64,000 nucleotides of DNA from assembly GCF_034263275.1 (NCBI RefSeq), contig NZ_CP139559.1, positions 7,047,298-7,111,297 of the forward strand. Direction: 5' to 3'. The notes beneath the pieces were generated by a model. It was given only the letters and a program-made list of their open reading frames with translations. It searched no databases and was not told where the DNA came from. This document shows, piece by piece, positions 33,145-42,474 of the stretch. Made by a program: the position numbers and the translations under genes. How positions within the stretch are numbered: position 1 is the stretch's first letter; each line of letters begins with the position of its first letter. This DNA is from Mucilaginibacter sp. cycad4 (GTDB lineage Bacteria; Bacteroidota; Bacteroidia; Sphingobacteriales; Sphingobacteriaceae).

Positions 33145-34152
33145 ATGAAAGTCGCAGTAGTAGGTGCTACAGGATTAGTAGGCACCAAAATGTTGCAGGT
33201 TCTTGCAGAACGCAACTTCCCCGTTACAGAATTAATTCCCGTAGCTTCAGAAAAAAGTATTGGTAAAGAAATTACTTTTAAGGGTAAGCAGTTTAAGGTG
33301 GTTTCTGTTGAGGATGCGATTAAGATGAAGCCGGACGTAGCAATTTTCTCGGCCGGCGGAAGCACTTCATTGCAGCAGGCTCCTTTATTTGCAGCTGCTG
33401 GTACAACTGTTATTGATAATTCATCGGCATGGCGTATGGACCCAACCAAAAAATTGGTTGTGCCCGAAGTAAATGCTGATGTGCTTACTGCCGAAGATAA
33501 GATCATCGCTAACCCGAATTGCTCAACCATACAAATGGTAGTGGCTTTAAAACCACTGCACGATAAATACAAAATTAAAAGGGTTGTAGTTTCAACCTAC
33601 CAATCGGTTACGGGTACAGGTGTTAAAGCTGTTGATCAGCTGTTTAACGAGCGTAAAGGTATCGACGGGCCGAAAGTTTACCCTTACACTATCGATTTGA
33701 ACGTGATCCCGCAGATTGATGTATTCACCGAAAACGGTTATACTAAAGAGGAAATGAAAATGATCCTCGAAACCAAAAAGATCATGGGCGATGACAGCAT
33801 CAAAGTAACTGCTACTACTGTGCGCATCCCGGTTATGGGCGGTCACTCTGAGTCGGTTAACATTGAGTTTGCAAATGATTTTGATCTGGCCGAAGTACGT
33901 GAGTTATTGGCTAACGCGCCGGGTATTGTCGTGGTTGATGATACCGCTAACCTGAAATACCCGATGCCGCTTGACGCGCACGATAAAGACGAGGTATTTG
34001 TAGGCCGCATCCGCCGCGATGAAACTCAGGACAATACACTTAACTGCTGGATAGTATCTGATAACTTGCGTAAAGGTGCAGCTACCAACGCCGTGCAAAT
34101 TGCAGAGTACCTTGCTGCTCAGCATTTGATTGGTCAGCCGGTTGAGGCGTAA
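33145..34152 (+). CDS. asd: Aspartate-semialdehyde dehydrogenase
   Basis: Reduces aspartyl phosphate to aspartate semialdehyde with NADPH, at the branch point to lysine/diaminopimelate, threonine and methionine. The 335-residue length is normal. The NADP motif is VVGATGLVGTKML (about residues 5-17), the catalytic cysteine is in NPNCSTIQMV (about 131), and the active-site histidine is in GGHSESVNI (about 231). An in-frame ATG with a clear N terminus defines the start. A strong terminator follows, so it is monocistronic. Confidence 0.96.
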   Translation: MKVAVVGATGLVGTKMLQVLAERNFPVTELIPVASEKSIGKEITFKGKQFKVVSVEDAIKMKPDVAIFSAGGSTSLQQAPLFAAAGTTVIDNSSAWRMDPTKKLVVPEVNADVLTAEDKIIANPNCSTIQMVVALKPLHDKYKIKRVVVSTYQSVTGTGVKAVDQLFNERKGIDGPKVYPYTIDLNVIPQIDVFTENGYTKEEMKMILETKKIMGDDSIKVTATTVRIPVMGGHSESVNIEFANDFDLAEVRELLANAPGIVVVDDTANLKYPMPLDAHDKDEVFVGRIRRDETQDNTLNCWIVSDNLRKGAATNAVQIAEYLAAQHLIGQPVEA

Positions 34153-34180
34153 GTAGAATATTTCTTTTCATAAGAATAGG

Positions 34181-34214
34181 ATAGGGATAATCATTTGGTT
34201 ATCCCTATTTTTTT
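34181..34214 (+). terminator. Intrinsic terminator after asd
   Basis: ATAGGGATAA pairs perfectly with TTATCCCTAT around an 8-base loop, followed by seven T. Confidence 0.88.
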
Positions 34215-34348
34215 ATATATCCAAATTCATTACCTACAAATTCAACGGGCAATACTTCGAAAAAATAACAAGCTAAAAAACAAGCATCTGGCACTGATTT
34301 GCTACGAATATCCGCCGGATTTGCTTTTTTTGCGTATCTTGTTTACCG

Positions 34349-35131
34349 ATGAAAACCTTTAAGTTTATAATTGTTTTCTGCTGCTGTTTTTACTCAGCAA
34401 ATTTGTTTGCCCAAAGTCCGCAGGCCATTGAAGCTGATCTGTTACGGATTTTTAAAAGGGTGAACTATTACGGTACTCACAAAAAAGAGTGGAAGGCTGT
34501 CGATTCATTGGAGAAAATGAATAAAATCTTCGGCTTTAAACTGAAGTATTACACCTCCAAATATCCCGAAACTATTAATTATCCATTTACCGAACTGGTT
34601 AAAGAGCGGGTAGTGATAGCCAGATCTGCCGATGGCTTGTTCCGCACCTATTCATGGGATACCAGGCTGGGCAGCACCGGCTATGATTTTGACAATGTAT
34701 TGCAGTACAAAGTTAATGGTAAAACATTTTCTTCCTTAAAAATGGATTCGGTAGGGAAAAAGCATAACCCGGTTTACTGGTACTCTAAGATTTATACTTT
34801 AAAGGCTAATAATAAAGTTTATTACCTGGCTGCGTATAATTCGGTACGTTCAAGTGTGGATGCTACCCAGGGCATCCAGTTTTTTACTATCGAAAAGGAT
34901 AAGTTAAATGGTACGGTATTGCTGGTTAAAACCCAAACCGGAATGCATAGTAAGTTATATTTTGATTATAATTTCCTGTCGGTAGTTAATATGAAGGTGA
35001 TCCCGACTATTTATTACGATGCTAAAACACAAAGCATCCATAGTCCGTTAGTTAATGCAAACCGACAGGTTACCCGCGACTATATCGTGTATAAATTTAC
35101 CGGTAAGTACTTTGAACGGGTAAAAAATTAA
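34349..35131 (+). CDS. Secreted hypothetical protein
   Basis: A 260-residue protein with a signal peptide (MKTFKFIIVFCCCFYSANLFAQ). The mature part is rich in Tyr and Lys, with beta-like segments (FRTYSWDTRLGSTGYDFDN, KVYYLAAYNSVRSS) suggesting a periplasmic or surface beta-structure. No named family is recognised, although such proteins of similar length recur in Bacteroidota. Its stop overlaps the promoter box of the LysR gene. No function is assigned. Confidence 0.75.
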   Translation: MKTFKFIIVFCCCFYSANLFAQSPQAIEADLLRIFKRVNYYGTHKKEWKAVDSLEKMNKIFGFKLKYYTSKYPETINYPFTELVKERVVIARSADGLFRTYSWDTRLGSTGYDFDNVLQYKVNGKTFSSLKMDSVGKKHNPVYWYSKIYTLKANNKVYYLAAYNSVRSSVDATQGIQFFTIEKDKLNGTVLLVKTQTGMHSKLYFDYNFLSVVNMKVIPTIYYDAKTQSIHSPLVNANRQVTRDYIVYKFTGKYFERVKN

Positions 35132-35136
35132 CTTTG
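35129..35136 (+). promoter_or_regulatory. -7 promoter box (TAACTTTG) overlapping the preceding stop codon
   Basis: TAACTTTG fits TAnnTTTG and its TAA is also the stop codon of the preceding gene. Only four bases (CCCC) separate it from the LysR ATG, implying a leaderless or nearly leaderless mRNA. Confidence 0.55.
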
Positions 35137-35140
35137 CCCC

Positions 35141-36049
35141 ATGATCTCTTTCGCCCATCGCGTATTTATGGAAGTTGCCGCCAACCTGAGTTTCAGTAAG
35201 GCTGCCCAGGTGCTGTTTATAACCCAGCCGGCCATCAGCAAGCACGTTAAGGCGCTCGAAGATCAATATAAAGTACCCTTGTTTGAGCGTAAGGGCAACA
35301 GCATTTTATTAACCGAAGCTGGTAATAAGCTAAACGAGTATTTACAGCAGGCTACCGAAATTGAACGGAAAATTGAGTATGATCTTTCGGTGCTAAGCAA
35401 TCTTTCGCAAGCTGCCGGGCATTTACGATTAGGTGCGAGCACAACTATCGCCCTGTATATTTTACCGTCGATACTTTCAGGCTTTCAGCGTGAATATGCA
35501 AATGTAGATGTACAACTGGTAAACCGCAACAGCGAATATATTCTGAACGCTTTGCTTAACCATGAGGTTGATATCGGTATTATTGAGGTTGATAATAAGC
35601 TCACTACGGTTTCATACAAGCCATTTATGAGCGATGAGGTGATCCCGGTTTGCTCGGCTAAAAGCCCACTGGCCGGGAAATCATTAACCTTAAAACAGTT
35701 TGTAAAAACACCTTTGGCCGTAAGGGAACGCGGTTCGGGTACGTTGAATGCAGTTTTGAAAGCGCTTTCACCTTTACACATTAAACCGGCCGATCTGTCG
35801 GTGAAGATCCGTCTTGGTGGTACCGAAGCTTTGAAAAACTTCCTGCTGGCCGATCAATGCCTTGGTTTTATGCCCCGGCCATCCATCATCAGGCAATTGG
35901 CCGAAGGCGACCTGGTTGAAGTGCCTGTTGAAGGCCTTAGAATTACCCGTAATTTCTTTTTCATCCGCCGTAAGGGAACGGAGGATTATGGGCTGACAAG
36001 CAACTTTATCAATTTTGCGCTGCAGCATACCGGACAATCTTCCGAATGA
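35141..36049 (+). CDS. LysR-family transcriptional regulator
   Basis: A 302-residue LTTR. The N-terminal winged HTH (about residues 5-60) reads FMEVAANLSFSKAAQVLFIT followed by QPAISKHVKALEDQY. The substrate-binding domain (about residues 90-295) has LRLGASTTIALYILPSIL and the usual periplasmic-binding fold. The resemblance to CysB/YeiE-like regulators is not specific enough to name a regulon. It may act on its neighbour at 36245 (same strand) or on distant genes. Confidence 0.92.
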   Translation: MISFAHRVFMEVAANLSFSKAAQVLFITQPAISKHVKALEDQYKVPLFERKGNSILLTEAGNKLNEYLQQATEIERKIEYDLSVLSNLSQAAGHLRLGASTTIALYILPSILSGFQREYANVDVQLVNRNSEYILNALLNHEVDIGIIEVDNKLTTVSYKPFMSDEVIPVCSAKSPLAGKSLTLKQFVKTPLAVRERGSGTLNAVLKALSPLHIKPADLSVKIRLGGTEALKNFLLADQCLGFMPRPSIIRQLAEGDLVEVPVEGLRITRNFFFIRRKGTEDYGLTSNFINFALQHTGQSSE

Positions 36050-36244
36050 TTAAGTACGTAGTGGCTAAGTAAAAACTTTGCGTCTTCGCGTCTCTGCGAA
36101 GAAGCTGCTTAAGGAGCCAAACTCCGGATAAATTACTAATCAATTACTTATAGCCTCTTTTTAAATTCCTAAAACCATCCTTGTTTTTACCTGTATTTAT
36201 ATTGTATTTAATTTTTATAATCATTAATTAAAAAATTATAAATT

Positions 36245-36796
36245 ATGGCAAGTTTAAATGGTCGTAAGGTAGCTATCCTTACCGAAGAAGGATTTGAGCA
36301 GGTTGAATTAACAAGCCCAAAAGAAGCCCTGGAGCAGGCAGGTGCAACAGTACACGTGATATCGCCAAAAAGCGGAAAGATCAAAGCCTGGGACAAAACC
36401 AACTGGGGCATCGAGATTAATGTTGATAAACAATTAAGCGAAGTAAGTCCTGATGATTACGATGCGTTGGTTTTGCCGGGCGGTGTGCTTAACCCCGATA
36501 AGTTAAGACAAAATAAAGATGCCGTGGCATTTGCCTCTGCTTTTTTAGATGAAGGCAAACCGGTAGCAGCTATCTGCCACGGCCCGCAATTGCTGATAGA
36601 AACAGGTATGATCAGGGGCAGGCGGTTAACTTCATACCCTTCGCTACAAACCGACCTTAAAAATGCCGGTGCCGATTGGGTTGATGAAGAAGTAGTGGTT
36701 GATAACGGCCTGGTGACCAGTCGTCGCCCCGATGATCTGGAAGCATTTAACCGTAAGGCTATTGAAGAGATAGGCGAAGGCGTTCATCATGTGTAA
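36245..36796 (+). CDS. DJ-1/PfpI-family protein (type 1 glutamine amidotransferase-like)
   Basis: A 183-residue protein of the PfpI/YhbO/DJ-1 group. VAILTEEGFEQVELTSPKEA opens the fold; the nucleophile elbow is AAICHGPQLLIETG with Cys near residue 104, and a His follows directly. Relatives are described as stress-protective deglycases or proteases, with activity debated. Length is typical (about 170-190). A 195-bp spacer with CTTTGCGTCTTCGCG-type repeats separates it from the LysR gene. Confidence 0.9.
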   Translation: MASLNGRKVAILTEEGFEQVELTSPKEALEQAGATVHVISPKSGKIKAWDKTNWGIEINVDKQLSEVSPDDYDALVLPGGVLNPDKLRQNKDAVAFASAFLDEGKPVAAICHGPQLLIETGMIRGRRLTSYPSLQTDLKNAGADWVDEEVVVDNGLVTSRRPDDLEAFNRKAIEEIGEGVHHV

Positions 36797-36965
36797 TTCC
36801 TGAACCGGGGTTTTTATTGGATTTTTGAGAGTACAGGATTTTTCTTTGGTTTAAAGAGCTCTGAAGAATCTGAATTGGGGTTTTATAAGATTTGAGATCA
36901 GCTGGATTTTCTAATTAAGTCAAAGAAAAATCCTATTGATCCTAAAAATCCCCCCAAATCCCGGT
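36797..36965. repeat. Palindromic spacer with AGGATTTTTCTTTG arms
   Basis: AGGATTTTTCTTTG on the left is complementary to CAAAGAAAAATCCT on the right, with related AATCC fragments between. It is a hairpin-like spacer leading straight into the promoter of the desaturase gene. Confidence 0.5.
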
Positions 36966-36973
36966 TATCTTTG
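36966..36973 (+). promoter_or_regulatory. -7 promoter box (TATCTTTG) for the CrtI-family gene
   Basis: TATCTTTG matches TAnnTTTG and lies only five bases before the ATG at 36979, again predicting a leaderless or very short-leader transcript. The FAD motif begins a few residues into the protein, so a much later start is excluded. Confidence 0.6.
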
Positions 36974-36978
36974 CCACC

Positions 36979-38454
36979 ATGCCCTCCTCAAAAAAAGCTT
37001 TGATTATTGGCGCCGGTATAGCGGGTATTGCAACAGCTATCCGCCTGGCGGTAAAAGGATATAAAGTTGAAGTTTATGAGGCTAATAGCTACCCCGGCGG
37101 TAAGCTGAGCCAGTTTGAGCAGGATGGTTACCGGTTTGATGCCGGACCGAGCCTGTTTACCATGCCGCAATATGTCGACGAGCTTTTTGAACTGGCCGGC
37201 AAAAATCCCTCCGATTATTTCAGGTATCAAAAACTGGATCCTGTTTGCAAATACTTTTATGAGGATGGCACCCGGTTAATGGCCTATGCCGATAAGGAAA
37301 AGTTTGGCAATGAGATTCAGCAGCAAACCGGTGAACCAGCTATGGCTGTAAATAAATACCTTGCAAACAGCAGCCGGATCTATAGTATTACGAATCATGT
37401 TTTTTTAGAGCGTTCCCTGCATCAGCTCAAAACTTACCTGCGCTGGGATACCGTTAAATCAATATTGAGATTTGGAAAAATAGACGCTTTCCGCAGTATG
37501 CATAAGGCTAACCAAAGCTTTTTTAAGGATAAGCGAATTGTACAGTTTTTTGACAGGTATGCAACCTACAATGGCTCAAATCCATATGACGCGCCCGCTA
37601 CGCTGAACGTGATCCCGCACCTGGAGCAACACTTTGGTGCTTATTTTCCTGAAGGGGGGATGTATAACATAACTTCTTGTTTAGTGGTACTGGCCGAATC
37701 ATTAGGTGTGAAATTTCACTACAATAACCCGGTAGCAGAAATTGTATTGCGAGGACACCAAGTAAAAGGAATCAGCACTAATAACGGAGTAATTGAAGGG
37801 GACCTTGTGGTATCCAATATGGATATTTGGTTTACTTATCATACGCTGCTAAGTGTGTATCCCAAGCTCCATCCTCAAAAAATATTAAGCCAGGAGCGGA
37901 GCAGTTCGGCCCTGATATTTTATTGGGGGATCCGGGATCAGTTTAAAGAGCTTAACCTGCATAATATATTTTTCAGTGCTGATTACGAGGCGGAATTTAA
38001 ACATATCTGGCAGGAAAAAAACATTTATCATGATCCTACCATATACCTTAACATTAGCTCAAAATATGAACCCGGTGATGCTCCTGGGGGTTGCGAAAAC
38101 TGGTTCGTGATGATCAATGTACCGGCCAATACCGGGCAGGACTGGGATGCGCTGATAGCTGAAGCGGGGAAAAACATCTTGAACAAGTTAAGTCGCCTGC
38201 TGGGTAAAGATATTAGACCGCTGATATCTAATGAAAGCGTTCTTGATCCGCGAAGTATAGAAAGCCGCACGTCCTCATATCAAGGCTCCCTGTATGGTAC
38301 CAGTTCAAACAGCCAGTTTGCTGCGTTTTTGAGGCATGCCAATAAATCGTCTAAAGTAAAAGGTTTATATTTTTGCGGGGGGAGTGTACATCCGGGAGGG
38401 GGGATTCCGCTTTGTTTGTTATCGGCCAAAATTGTGAGCTCGGTAGTGGGCTAA
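36979..38454 (+). CDS. CrtI-family carotenoid desaturase (CrtD-like)
   Basis: A 491-residue FAD-dependent oxidoreductase of the phytoene-desaturase family. The N-terminal dinucleotide motif is IIGAGIAGIATAIRL, then EANSYPGGKLS; the C terminus has the family motif LYFCGGSVHPGGGIPLCLLS. In Bacteroidota, CrtI and CrtD (1-hydroxycarotenoid 3,4-desaturase) paralogues are hard to separate by eye. The cruF and crtW genes at 46-48 kb make CrtD attractive, since CruF-type hydration precedes 3,4-desaturation. No crtB or crtY is present. It is followed by the IS4 element. Confidence 0.82.
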   Translation: MPSSKKALIIGAGIAGIATAIRLAVKGYKVEVYEANSYPGGKLSQFEQDGYRFDAGPSLFTMPQYVDELFELAGKNPSDYFRYQKLDPVCKYFYEDGTRLMAYADKEKFGNEIQQQTGEPAMAVNKYLANSSRIYSITNHVFLERSLHQLKTYLRWDTVKSILRFGKIDAFRSMHKANQSFFKDKRIVQFFDRYATYNGSNPYDAPATLNVIPHLEQHFGAYFPEGGMYNITSCLVVLAESLGVKFHYNNPVAEIVLRGHQVKGISTNNGVIEGDLVVSNMDIWFTYHTLLSVYPKLHPQKILSQERSSSALIFYWGIRDQFKELNLHNIFFSADYEAEFKHIWQEKNIYHDPTIYLNISSKYEPGDAPGGCENWFVMINVPANTGQDWDALIAEAGKNILNKLSRLLGKDIRPLISNESVLDPRSIESRTSSYQGSLYGTSSNSQFAAFLRHANKSSKVKGLYFCGGSVHPGGGIPLCLLSAKIVSSVVG

Positions 38455-38535
38455 AAGATGCGCTACCACTATAGATAGGCTGCACCAGAGCTACAAAAGA
38501 TTTGTAGAAACAGTAAAATGAATAAATTTTAGCGT

Positions 38536-38544
38536 GCCGGAGGT
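38536..38544. repeat. Left 9-bp target duplication of the IS4 element
   Basis: GCCGGAGGT at 38536-38544 recurs exactly at 40027-40035, immediately outside the opposite IS end. Confidence 0.9.
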
Positions 38545-40026
38545 CAATGTCATTAAGTTAAGGGTTAATAAGCTGGTTTAAAGTTAGAATAAGTTCGGTG
38601 TTTACTATTTGTTTGCCTGTTTTTTCTGACTCGTGGAAAGGTTCTATCTTTTCTCACGGGCAATATATCTCTGATAAAATGTTTGTGTAATACCTCTAAA
38701 ATGTGATCGGCATTATTGTCGTTGAAAATAGCCACTAAATTAATCTTTAACTTTCCAAAGGACTTATTTTTATTCACTTTCATGGGATATTTTCTATTTA
38801 TCAGATTATTATCTACCGATGCTTGAGCATCTTTTATTAAAACAGCATGTAGGTTGGTCATGAATACAGTTGCATAAAAGTCCTGCTCAACCGATTCAAC
38901 GGTTAGGCCGCTGAAAGCTTCCAATTGCAGGATATTTTTCTGAATCGATATATTAGTTTCTACGCCCCATCTCAAAAAGTAAAGCGCCTTAAATTCACTA
39001 TTGGGATAACCTTCTTCTTCCCAAAGATTGGTTACCAGCACCTCTACCGCGTTTTCCAGTTCTACCCGTACCAATCTCAGTTTTAATAATGTTTTATTGG
39101 TTGTGATAAACCCACTCTCTTTTAATGATTTGATAGCTGTAGTTACAGGGGCTAAGTAAACAATGGCCGTGTGTTTACCTCCTGCTATGAAATCCTTTAT
39201 CATATTCTGATCATTCTTTCCCCTGATGACAAATTTGATTTCCTCTTCAGCCCACAGATGCAAGGCAAACATCTTATAACTGCAAAAATTCCGGTCATAA
39301 ATAACCAGCATATCTTTTTTCAGTTGTTCTATCGCATCATAAGCCATTGGTACCTCACCATAACGATAAGGCATGATCCGGGACATCAGAACAAGCTCAT
39401 TCAGCACGTCATAGTGGTAAAATGTCTTTGCTTGTACGAAACACCCACTCTGATTGCTTGCACCTCCAAAATAATTGCTTAGCACAGGTGTGTTTACTAA
39501 ACTGACGTTAGAACCATCTGCGGAAACTACCCGAAAACCCTTCCAACGTTTTATATCCCCCTGCTTCGCATGATGGTAATAACTGCTTAATAGAACATTG
39601 TTCCACCAGTAAAAGAAAGATGCTTTTAATTTTATACGTTGTTGGGTAAAGGCGCTTACTGAGCAGGGACTCTGACCTCCTAATTCTTCAAAAAACTTTT
39701 CAAGTTCTATGCTAAGTGTTTTCTTACAGAGCTTAACTATAAGTAAAACAAGTCGTTCAAAGGGGAGTTTTCTATTTCGGGTGAAGTCTTTTTCAGACTT
39801 TCTGAAATTATTCAACAGAGGTTCGTTCTGGACAATTAAAGAAACAAAGCTTTTTAGTTCGGAAATAATTTTTATTCCTATTTTTATCTCGGTCCTGGCC
39901 ATTAAGGTTGTAGTGGTGTTTTGTGTTTTAGTCGATTCAAAACTACTTACTACAATCCTTTTTATTCCCTTTTTCTTCCTTAAGAATACTAACCCTCAAC
40001 TATTTTCCCTTAACTTAATGACATTG
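38545..40026 (-). mobile_element. IS4-family insertion sequence with 9-bp target duplication
   Basis: A 1482-bp element with perfect 20-bp terminal inverted repeats (CAATGTCATTAAGTTAAGGG at 38545-38564 and its complement at 40007-40026), flanked by the 9-bp direct repeat GCCGGAGGT. The transposase stop codon directly abuts the left repeat. Perfect ends, an exact duplication and an intact gene indicate a recent insertion. Confidence 0.95.
38565..39902 (-). CDS. IS4-family DDE transposase
   Basis: A 445-residue transposase. The catalytic residues are in VVSADGSNVSL (first Asp), MLVIYDRNFCSY (second Asp) and YFLRWGVETNISIQK (Glu within the IS4 Y-x-x-R-W..E signature). The N-terminal region has a helical domain (KLPFERLVLLIVKLCKK). 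The C-terminal tail is Lys/Arg-rich. The frame is full length and undisturbed. Confidence 0.93.
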   Translation of the reverse strand: MARTEIKIGIKIISELKSFVSLIVQNEPLLNNFRKSEKDFTRNRKLPFERLVLLIVKLCKKTLSIELEKFFEELGGQSPCSVSAFTQQRIKLKASFFYWWNNVLLSSYYHHAKQGDIKRWKGFRVVSADGSNVSLVNTPVLSNYFGGASNQSGCFVQAKTFYHYDVLNELVLMSRIMPYRYGEVPMAYDAIEQLKKDMLVIYDRNFCSYKMFALHLWAEEEIKFVIRGKNDQNMIKDFIAGGKHTAIVYLAPVTTAIKSLKESGFITTNKTLLKLRLVRVELENAVEVLVTNLWEEEGYPNSEFKALYFLRWGVETNISIQKNILQLEAFSGLTVESVEQDFYATVFMTNLHAVLIKDAQASVDNNLINRKYPMKVNKNKSFGKLKINLVAIFNDNNADHILEVLHKHFIRDILPVRKDRTFPRVRKNRQTNSKHRTYSNFKPAY

Positions 40027-40035
40027 GCCGGAGGT
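40027..40035. repeat. Right 9-bp target duplication of the IS4 element
   Basis: GCCGGAGGT, identical to 38536-38544. Joining the two flanks restores a GCCGGAGGTACGC sequence resembling the GGCCGGAGGTAACGCCC core at 32606-32700. Confidence 0.9.
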
Positions 40036-40114
40036 ACGCAACAAGGGTGTTAGGCAACAGATGGTATCTTAACTGCGTTATCTCAGAAGGTGTTTAAATT
40101 TAATTGTTTTAAAA

Positions 40115-40215
40115 TGTAGAGAGACGCATCACATGCGTCTCCCGCATGCAAATTCTTGAAGTTAATGACTTACAAAGCGGCTTGTCCGCTGGGAGATGCA
40201 TGTGATGCGTCTCTA
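40115..40215. repeat. GTAGAGA..GACGCAT palindromic repeat
   Basis: TGTAGAGAGACGCATCACAT faces ATGTGATGCGTCTCTACA at the far end, about 100 bp apart, with CTCCCG and AGCGGCTTGTCC between. The same family forms the larger element at 58608-58774. The rest of the 330-bp gap to the GH13 gene shows no gene. Confidence 0.7.
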
Positions 40216-40365
40216 CATAAAAACTTCTCGGGAAGACAAATACATAATTTTTAGGAATTATAATTTTACCAATTATTTTACAGATATTGCGCTGCCAGTA
40301 CGTTTGGGCCTGTAAACCAACAGGCTACCAGCTATTTTACTGCAGAGAACCAATTATAACAAAAT

Positions 40366-42303
40366 ATGATCATGAAAAATGTTTACCTGTTACTTGCCGG
40401 ATTTTTATTGGCCGGTTTTACTTCATGCAAAAAGAAGGACGTTTCGCCGGGTAATTCCGGGAACGTTCCCGGTGATACGGTGGTGAACACCGGAAAGGCA
40501 TTGCCGGCCGGCGCAAAAGATGGGGTTACCTTTATCAATTCGGGTAAATCGGTTATTTTTAACCTGTATGCGCCCGGCAAAAAGTCGGTATCGGTTATCG
40601 GTGATTTTAATAGTTGGGATACCAATGATACCAAAGCGGTAATGAACAATACGCCCGATGGTAAACGCTGGTGGGTACAGATTGATAATATAGATCCGGC
40701 CACTGAATATGGCTACCAGTTTTATATTGATAAGTCATTAAAAGTTGCCGATCCATACACTGAAAAGGTACTTGATCCTGATAATGATTCATACATATCT
40801 TCAGATACCTATCCCAGCTTAAAAAAATATCCAACCGGAAAAACTACCGGCAATGTAAGCGTTTTCCAGGCCAATCAGCCCGCGTACAATTGGAAAAATG
40901 CCAGCTTTACCCGCCCGGATAAAAAGAACCTGGTTGTTTATGAACTTTTGGTGCGTGATTTTATTGATGCGCATAATTACCAAACCCTTACCGATACATT
41001 GAAGTATCTGTCCAATTTGGGTGTTAACGCCATTGAGCTGATGCCGTTCAATGAGTTTGAAGGCAACCTTTCATGGGGCTATAACCCGTCCTTTTATTTT
41101 GCCCCCGATAAATATTATGGTACCAAAAACGCTTTGAAGGCTTTTATTGATGAATGCCATTCGCGCGGGATAGCAGTGATCCAGGATATGGTGCTTAATC
41201 ACTCCTTTGGCCAATCGCCAATGGTACAGATGTATTTTAATACAGCTGCAGGCAAACCTGCGGCCAATAATCCCTGGTATAATGTAGATCCAACACATCC
41301 TTATAATGTGGGTTACCAGTTTAACCATGAAAGTGCCGACACCAAATATTTTGTAAAGAACGTACTTAAATTCTGGATGACGGAGTATAAGATCGATGGC
41401 TTCCGCTTTGACCTTTCAAAAGGATTTACGCAGGTTAATTATGGCACATCTGATGCAGCTGTTGGTCCCTGGGGGCAATATGATGCCAGTCGGGTAGCCA
41501 TTTGGAAAGATTATAATAACTATATCAAAAGTATCGACAATAATAATTTCTACGTGATACTGGAACATTTTGCCGCTAACCAGGAAGAAAAAGAACTGGC
41601 CGGCGAAGGCATGATGCTTTGGAACAACCTGAACTATAATGCCAATGAAGCCACTATGGGCTGGTTAACCAACTCCAATTTTCAGGGCTTGTTTTATGAT
41701 CAGCACACGTTTACGCAGCCTTATAACCTGGTGAGTTATTTTGAAAGCCACGATGAGGAACGCCTGCAGTTTAAAAATGAAAGCTATGGCAATGCGGTTG
41801 GCAGCTACAACGTGAAGGACAAAAATACCGGTTTGGCGCGCGAGGAAATGGCGGCTGCTTTCCTGTTCTCTGTTCCGGGCCCTAAAATGCTGTGGCAGTT
41901 TGGCGAGCTTGGCTACGATGTAAGCATTGACCAGGGCGGCCGCACCAGCAATAAACCCATCTACTGGAACTACAACACCGATCCCAACAGGAGGCATTTG
42001 TACAGCATTTATTCAAAAATGATTAAGATGAAGGAAAAGAACGCTGTATTTGCCTCAACAAATTATACGTACAGTCTTGGGGGTGCAATCAAAACTATCC
42101 AGCTAAAAGACGTCAGCGCAAATGTTGAGGTGGTTGGTAATTTTGACGTGGTGCCACAAACCGGCAGCATCAGTTTCCCGGCTACCGGAACCTGGTACGA
42201 TAACATTAGCAAAACCAGTATAAGTGTAACATCATTGCCATATTCTATGACGCTGCAGCCCGGTGAATATCACGTTTACAGCAGTGTTGCATTGCAGCAA
42301 TAA
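40366..42303 (+). CDS. GH13 alpha-amylase-family lipoprotein with CBM48-like domain
   Basis: A 645-residue exported lipoprotein (signal ending LLAGFTSC, Cys about 21; the ATG at 40372 giving MKNVYLLL is an equally good start). An N-terminal E-set/CBM48-like domain (about residues 60-130, KSVSVIGDFNSWDTND) precedes the GH13 barrel. Conserved regions are I DMVLNH, II GFRFDLSKG (catalytic Asp), III VILEHFA (catalytic Glu) and IV FESHDEERL (catalytic Asp). The C terminus is a beta domain. It probably hydrolyses or branches alpha-glucans outside the cytoplasm. It is isolated, with no susCD nearby on this side, so its starch or glycogen role is inferred. Confidence 0.9.
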   Translation: MIMKNVYLLLAGFLLAGFTSCKKKDVSPGNSGNVPGDTVVNTGKALPAGAKDGVTFINSGKSVIFNLYAPGKKSVSVIGDFNSWDTNDTKAVMNNTPDGKRWWVQIDNIDPATEYGYQFYIDKSLKVADPYTEKVLDPDNDSYISSDTYPSLKKYPTGKTTGNVSVFQANQPAYNWKNASFTRPDKKNLVVYELLVRDFIDAHNYQTLTDTLKYLSNLGVNAIELMPFNEFEGNLSWGYNPSFYFAPDKYYGTKNALKAFIDECHSRGIAVIQDMVLNHSFGQSPMVQMYFNTAAGKPAANNPWYNVDPTHPYNVGYQFNHESADTKYFVKNVLKFWMTEYKIDGFRFDLSKGFTQVNYGTSDAAVGPWGQYDASRVAIWKDYNNYIKSIDNNNFYVILEHFAANQEEKELAGEGMMLWNNLNYNANEATMGWLTNSNFQGLFYDQHTFTQPYNLVSYFESHDEERLQFKNESYGNAVGSYNVKDKNTGLAREEMAAAFLFSVPGPKMLWQFGELGYDVSIDQGGRTSNKPIYWNYNTDPNRRHLYSIYSKMIKMKEKNAVFASTNYTYSLGGAIKTIQLKDVSANVEVVGNFDVVPQTGSISFPATGTWYDNISKTSISVTSLPYSMTLQPGEYHVYSSVALQQ

Positions 42304-42445
42304 CAGGGTTAAAGCACTAAGTGTGAAGGCTTCAGGGAGTACACGGATGCTGTTTTTAAGAGGGGATTTTTAACTGTGAATTACACTTGCGAAATTAAAA
42401 AAGTGTAATTGCCTTATTTTTAATTAATTATTGAGTTATTAATGT

Positions 42446-42453
42446 TACCTTTG
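42446..42453 (+). promoter_or_regulatory. -7 promoter box (TACCTTTG) for the cold-shock gene
   Basis: TACCTTTG matches TAnnTTTG and lies 21 bases before the ATG in a very A/T-rich leader. Confidence 0.6.
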
Positions 42454-42474
42454 TAATAATTAAATAAAAATATA

